Shown: positions 6,300 through 8,478 of the stretch, piece by piece
How positions within the stretch are numbered: the stretch's first letter is position 1
How the letters are laid out: the number at the start of each line of letters is the position of its first letter
DNA from: CAJGDV01 sp036667875
Lineage (GTDB): Bacteria > Bacillota_I > Bacilli_A > RF39 > UBA660
DNA: 8,478 nt
Assembly (NCBI GenBank): GCA_036667875.1
Contig: JAVWTD010000046.1
Coordinates: forward strand, 1-8,478
Reading direction: 5' to 3'
Notes under the pieces: model-generated
What the model was told of the DNA's origin: nothing
The model's database searches: none
The model's input: the letters and a program-made list of their open reading frames with translations, nothing else
Made by a program: the position numbers and the translations under genes

Positions 6300-6609
6300 T
6301 AAATCTACCTACTCTCTTTTTATTTAAAAAACTATTTACTGATTCACTTGTTTTAATATCTTTTATGGGGAAATTAAGATCAGCATATATTTATTTAGAT
6401 AATTCAAAATTAAGAGATAATAATTTTGAAATAGATTCTATTTGTTTTTCTAATAATTTGATTTTTTCTAAATAATCTATTCTTTTTAAACCTAATTCTA
6501 ATAAATTAATCAGTTCTTCCTTATATGAAGAATTATTAATATTTTTAATATTATTTATCTTTTCATCTATTTCTAGTTTGATTGCAAAATTTCTTTTATT
6601 TTTATACAT
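6292..6609 (-). pseudogene. Coiled-coil relaxosome-accessory-like gene interrupted by an in-frame TAA
   Basis: The intact first part (ATG 6609 to TAA 6391) codes 72 residues: a basic N-terminus ('MYKNKRNFAIKLEIDEKI') and a long Leu/Ile-rich helix likely to form a coiled coil (residues 40-66). Beyond the TAA the same frame stays open for 32 more codons ('IYADLNFPIKDIKTSESV', ending 'KKRVGRFNE') and stops at TAG 6294-6292, overlapping the relaxase ATG (ATGAGTAG). That overlap mirrors the 8-base overlap at the 5' end with the preceding gene, so the ancestral gene probably had about 105 codons. A nonsense change truncated it. Position before a relaxase suggests a MobC-like accessory protein. That is inference, since no diagnostic motif is visible. 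The 72-residue form might still be made. Confidence 0.55.
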
Positions 6610-7006
6610 TTTTGTTCTCCAACATATTATCTAATTCTAAAACTATTTTCTTATAAATATTATCTTCTAGAGTTTCATGTGTATTTATTAATTTGATTAG
6701 ACAATCATTTTTAATTTTACAAATACTATTACTAGATAAAAAATATTCAATACCATATCTTTCATAAATTAAAAGCCACGATCTAATTCTAGATTGTGGC
6801 AATTTATTATTCATAAGTTTTATATTAAAACCTGCTTCTTCAAATATATTGCGAGCTGTTTTTTCAGGATAATTAATTTTTTGAAAAACAGCCCATAATT
6901 TAAATATATTAGAATATTTAAATTCTCTTTTATACAAAATATCTATAACAAATTTATTATTCTTTAGAAATTCAATTTCATTATTTGTATATATCTTTGT
7001 TTTCAT
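6602..7006 (-). CDS. Helix-turn-helix protein of a mobile module (134 residues)
   Basis: This is the only apparently intact frame of the mobilization remnant. The segment 'YPEKTARNIFEEAGFNIKLM' (46-65), followed by 'PQSRIRSWLLIYERYG' (70-85), resembles HTH domains of transposase-associated or mobile-element proteins in Bacillota, in which a '(S/T)xRxIFEEAGF' turn precedes an Arg/Trp-containing helix. The C-terminal 40 residues are charged and helical. Its start ATG lies inside the 3' end of the ribbon-helix-helix remnant. Its stop overlaps the next gene's ATG by 8 bases (ATGTATAA), so the genes were translationally coupled. No strong SD precedes the ATG (AAAAGAAG is nearest), fitting coupled translation. 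A DNA-binding role is likely; the target is unknown. Confidence 0.6.
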   Translation of the reverse strand: MKTKIYTNNEIEFLKNNKFVIDILYKREFKYSNIFKLWAVFQKINYPEKTARNIFEEAGFNIKLMNNKLPQSRIRSWLLIYERYGIEYFLSSNSICKIKNDCLIKLINTHETLEDNIYKKIVLELDNMLENKNV

Positions 7007-7154
7007 TTATACTTCTTTTCATTACTTCATTAAATCCTATCTGAACTAATTCTCTCAAGATTGTTGTCTTTAATTTTTTATATTGTTTAGCAAATAATTT
7101 TACTTTTTCATTAATAAATCATTTATCCTAAGTAAGTGAAATTTCATATTTCAT
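6981..7154 (-). pseudogene. Ribbon-helix-helix-like small gene with two internal stop codons
   Basis: From ATG 7154 one frame reads 'MKYEISLT', TAG (7130-7128), 'DK', TGA (7121-7119), then 45 uninterrupted residues starting 'FINEKVKLFAKQYKKLKT' and ending at TAA 6983-6981. The combined pattern, a short beta strand followed by two amphipathic helices with 'KTTILRELVQIGFNEVMKR', is that of a ribbon-helix-helix DNA-binding protein of about 57 residues, as often encoded first in mobilization operons. Two nonsense codons within three codons of each other leave no obvious functional product, and no good ribosome binding site is left. The 3' end overlaps the HTH gene by 26 bases. The frame continuity and fold pattern are what I see; identity is inferred. 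Confidence 0.5.
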
Positions 7155-7167
7155 CTATTTTCAAATA

Positions 7168-7202
7168 AATTAAAAAATAACATTTCTGTTATTTTTTTAA
7201 TT
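7168..7202 (-). terminator. Hairpin terminator downstream of the synthetase-like gene
   Basis: A long AT-rich inverted repeat (arms 7168-7182 and 7187-7202, 4-base loop, one bulged base) has a TAACA/TGTTA core and A/T-run flanks. It lies 20 bases past the stop of the synthetase-like gene. In the leftward direction the second arm supplies a run of six T residues. Since the A-run and T-run are both in the stem, it could work in either direction. Confidence 0.6.
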
Positions 7203-7222
7203 TATCATTACAATTTGAACTT

Positions 7223-8323
7223 TTATATATAATTTATTTCTTCATCATTCAAAATTGCATCAATATATTCAATTGTATAATCTCTAATAAATTTCTTAGG
7301 AGATTTAACCCAAGAATTTATTTCGTTATATAGTCTTTCAAATCCTAATTCTCCATACTGATTATAGAATTCTGAATAATTAATAAGTCCTTCTTTTAAA
7401 TATTCTCTATATGCTGTATTTCCAACATACATTCTTTTAGACAATTTACTACCTGACCAATCAAGTATAGTAGGAGTGTATATAATACTAGGAACATCAT
7501 TAACACCCAATTTTAATAATGGTTCCATATAAACACGAAGTGGCCACATTCCAGACCAATCTCCACCATCCACAATAATATTTAATGAATTGTTTGCTTT
7601 ATCTTGTTTTAATAAATAAAGTATTTTTACTAAATATCTAAGAGGAACGTTCATATCAAAATTGTCCTTAGATTTTTCATCAATTGTTACATTATAGTCA
7701 CCGTGTTCTGGACAAAATGATTCGATTTTTAAACTATTTTTTTCGATTTTTGTTATTTTTGTGTCTCTTAAATGTTTTTCTGTTAATCCACATTTAGGAC
7801 AAGGTATTCTAAGTCTAATTTCACCATTTTTAGGATCTAATACATCTTTTAAAATAGATGTATTATTAATGACTTCGCATAATGAATCTTTCACTAATCT
7901 ATTTTTTTGATAATCGTAGAAAAATAAAATTTCATATTATATTCCATCTTTTAAACTTAGTCTATCTAATAATTCTTTAAAATATGGTAAATATTTATCT
8001 TTTATTGTTTTATCATTTTCATCTTTAGCGGTATTTAGATTCTTATAGTACTTATTATTATTTATAATAAATTCTTCACCTGTAACACTTTCTAATAATT
8101 CAACTTTTATTTTCACAGGTAAATTATAGTATTCTTTAAAATGTTTTGCTAAGGCAAATGATGATATAAAATTAGTTAGTGTTCCAACGTGGGGATAGCA
8201 ATTAACCTGTGCTGAAAGCCATAACACAATTTCCTCTTTATTTGTAATTTTATTTTTAATAATATCTGCTAAATCATTAATTATATAATTCATTCCTGCT
8301 AATGGGTAATAAACATTTTTCAT
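7223..8323 (-). pseudogene. Stand-alone class I aminoacyl-tRNA synthetase-like protein (LysRS class I-like), interrupted by TAA
   Basis: One frame of 366 codons carries the hallmarks of a class I synthetase core. 'LSAQVNCYPHVGTLTNF' has the HIGH-type motif at residues 44-48; CPKC (174-178) and CPEH (204-207) look like a zinc knuckle; 'GMWPLR' recalls the 'WPMRW' region of class I lysyl-tRNA synthetases; and 'KLSKRM' (293-298) is the KMSKS-type loop. No anticodon-binding domain follows, and class I LysRS proteins are longer (about 500 residues). Such a core could activate an amino acid for a small molecule instead of tRNA (inference). Codon 129 is TAA (7939-7937), while coding-like sequence continues in the same frame. 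The only restart, GTG at 7894, has no ribosome binding site. The start is supported by AGGAGG overlapping the upstream TAG. Probably inactivated by one nonsense change. Confidence 0.7.
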
Positions 8324-8335
8324 AATTTTTACCTC

Positions 8336-8478
8336 CTATTTTGTTAAATAACCACAATCCACAATATTGTACTTGTCGTCATTTATATATATTTTATCTT
8401 TTTCTTTAAATTCACTTGTTTGTTCCATTTCTAAACAAGACATACCAAAATTATTTGTATAAATATCTTCATGTGTAT
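8336..8478 (-). CDS. C-terminal 46 residues of an unidentified protein (partial)
   Basis: An open frame enters from the right edge and ends at TAG 8338-8336. Its last residues include 'NNFGMSCLEMEQTSEF' and the tail 'DKIYINDDKYNIVDCGYLTK', a beta-hairpin-like, acidic stretch. The stop codon lies within the ribosome binding site (TAGGAGG) of the synthetase-like gene 12 bases on, so the two were one operon. The fragment is too short to place in a family. What lies upstream is outside the window. Confidence 0.55.
   Translation of the reverse strand, partial: THEDIYTNNFGMSCLEMEQTSEFKEKDKIYINDDKYNIVDCGYLTK

Noticed and set aside
7128..7939. Stop-codon recoding or readthrough at the in-frame TAA/TAG/TGA codons
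   Set aside because: All three stop types interrupt frames within 1.6 kb while the same codons end intact neighbouring genes. TAA has no common recoding use, and I see no selenocysteine-type hairpin. Nonsense decay is simpler.
1..8478. CRISPR array, tRNA or rRNA gene, insertion-sequence ends, attachment-site repeats
   Set aside because: No regularly spaced repeats, cloverleaf-like GC-rich segments, or paired terminal repeats could be found by eye on either strand.

Overview
The window is very AT-rich (roughly a quarter G+C by eye), and every credible gene lies on the minus strand, so transcription runs from high to low coordinates. Strong AGGAGG-type ribosome binding sites, short intergenic gaps, ATGA stop/start overlaps and U-tailed hairpins point to a low-GC Gram-positive bacterium (Bacillota or a relative). 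The standard genetic code fits: TAA, TAG and TGA all end intact-looking genes.

Right part, 8478 to 7223: the last 46 residues of an unidentified protein, then a gene for a stand-alone class I aminoacyl-tRNA synthetase-like protein. It has a HIGH-type PHVGT motif, a zinc-knuckle-like CPKC...CPEH and a KMSKS-type KLSKR motif, and most resembles class I lysyl-tRNA synthetase cores. The frame is broken by one in-frame TAA. A hairpin terminator follows.

Middle part, 7154 to 5669: the remains of a small mobilization module. In order these are a ribbon-helix-helix-like gene with two internal stops, an intact 134-residue helix-turn-helix protein, a coiled-coil gene with one internal stop that ends overlapping the next gene, and a relaxase-like gene with a frameshift at an 8-A run and a strongly shortened body. 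A good terminator follows, then a 47-residue small gene of unknown function. The decay stops there.

Left part, 5654 to 9: a complete-looking transcription unit. A promoter with a 17-bp spacer (TTGATT / TATAAT) drives a short leader encoding a 15-residue peptide (MKELNKKDIFIKLIV). Its stop codon runs into the first arm of an intrinsic terminator, which is the layout of a translation-controlled attenuator. Six intact, tightly packed genes follow: a HAD hydrolase of the 5'-nucleotidase type, a radical SAM protein of the COG1031 type, a maleate isomerase/arylmalonate decarboxylase-like Cys-Cys enzyme, an HhH-GPD (endonuclease III-like) protein, a thymidylate-kinase-like P-loop kinase, and a PfkB sugar/nucleoside kinase fused to a second P-loop kinase domain.

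Taken together, four of the six products belong to families that act on nucleotides, nucleosides or N-glycosidic bonds. One is a radical enzyme and one isomerizes, racemizes or decarboxylates small acids. I infer a pathway that makes or remodels a modified nucleoside or nucleotide under attenuation control, beside a mobilization module. I do not recognise the operon as a described system. The aminoacyl-tRNA synthetase-like gene on the far side of the mobile remnant may once have belonged to the same locus, but nothing in the window proves it.
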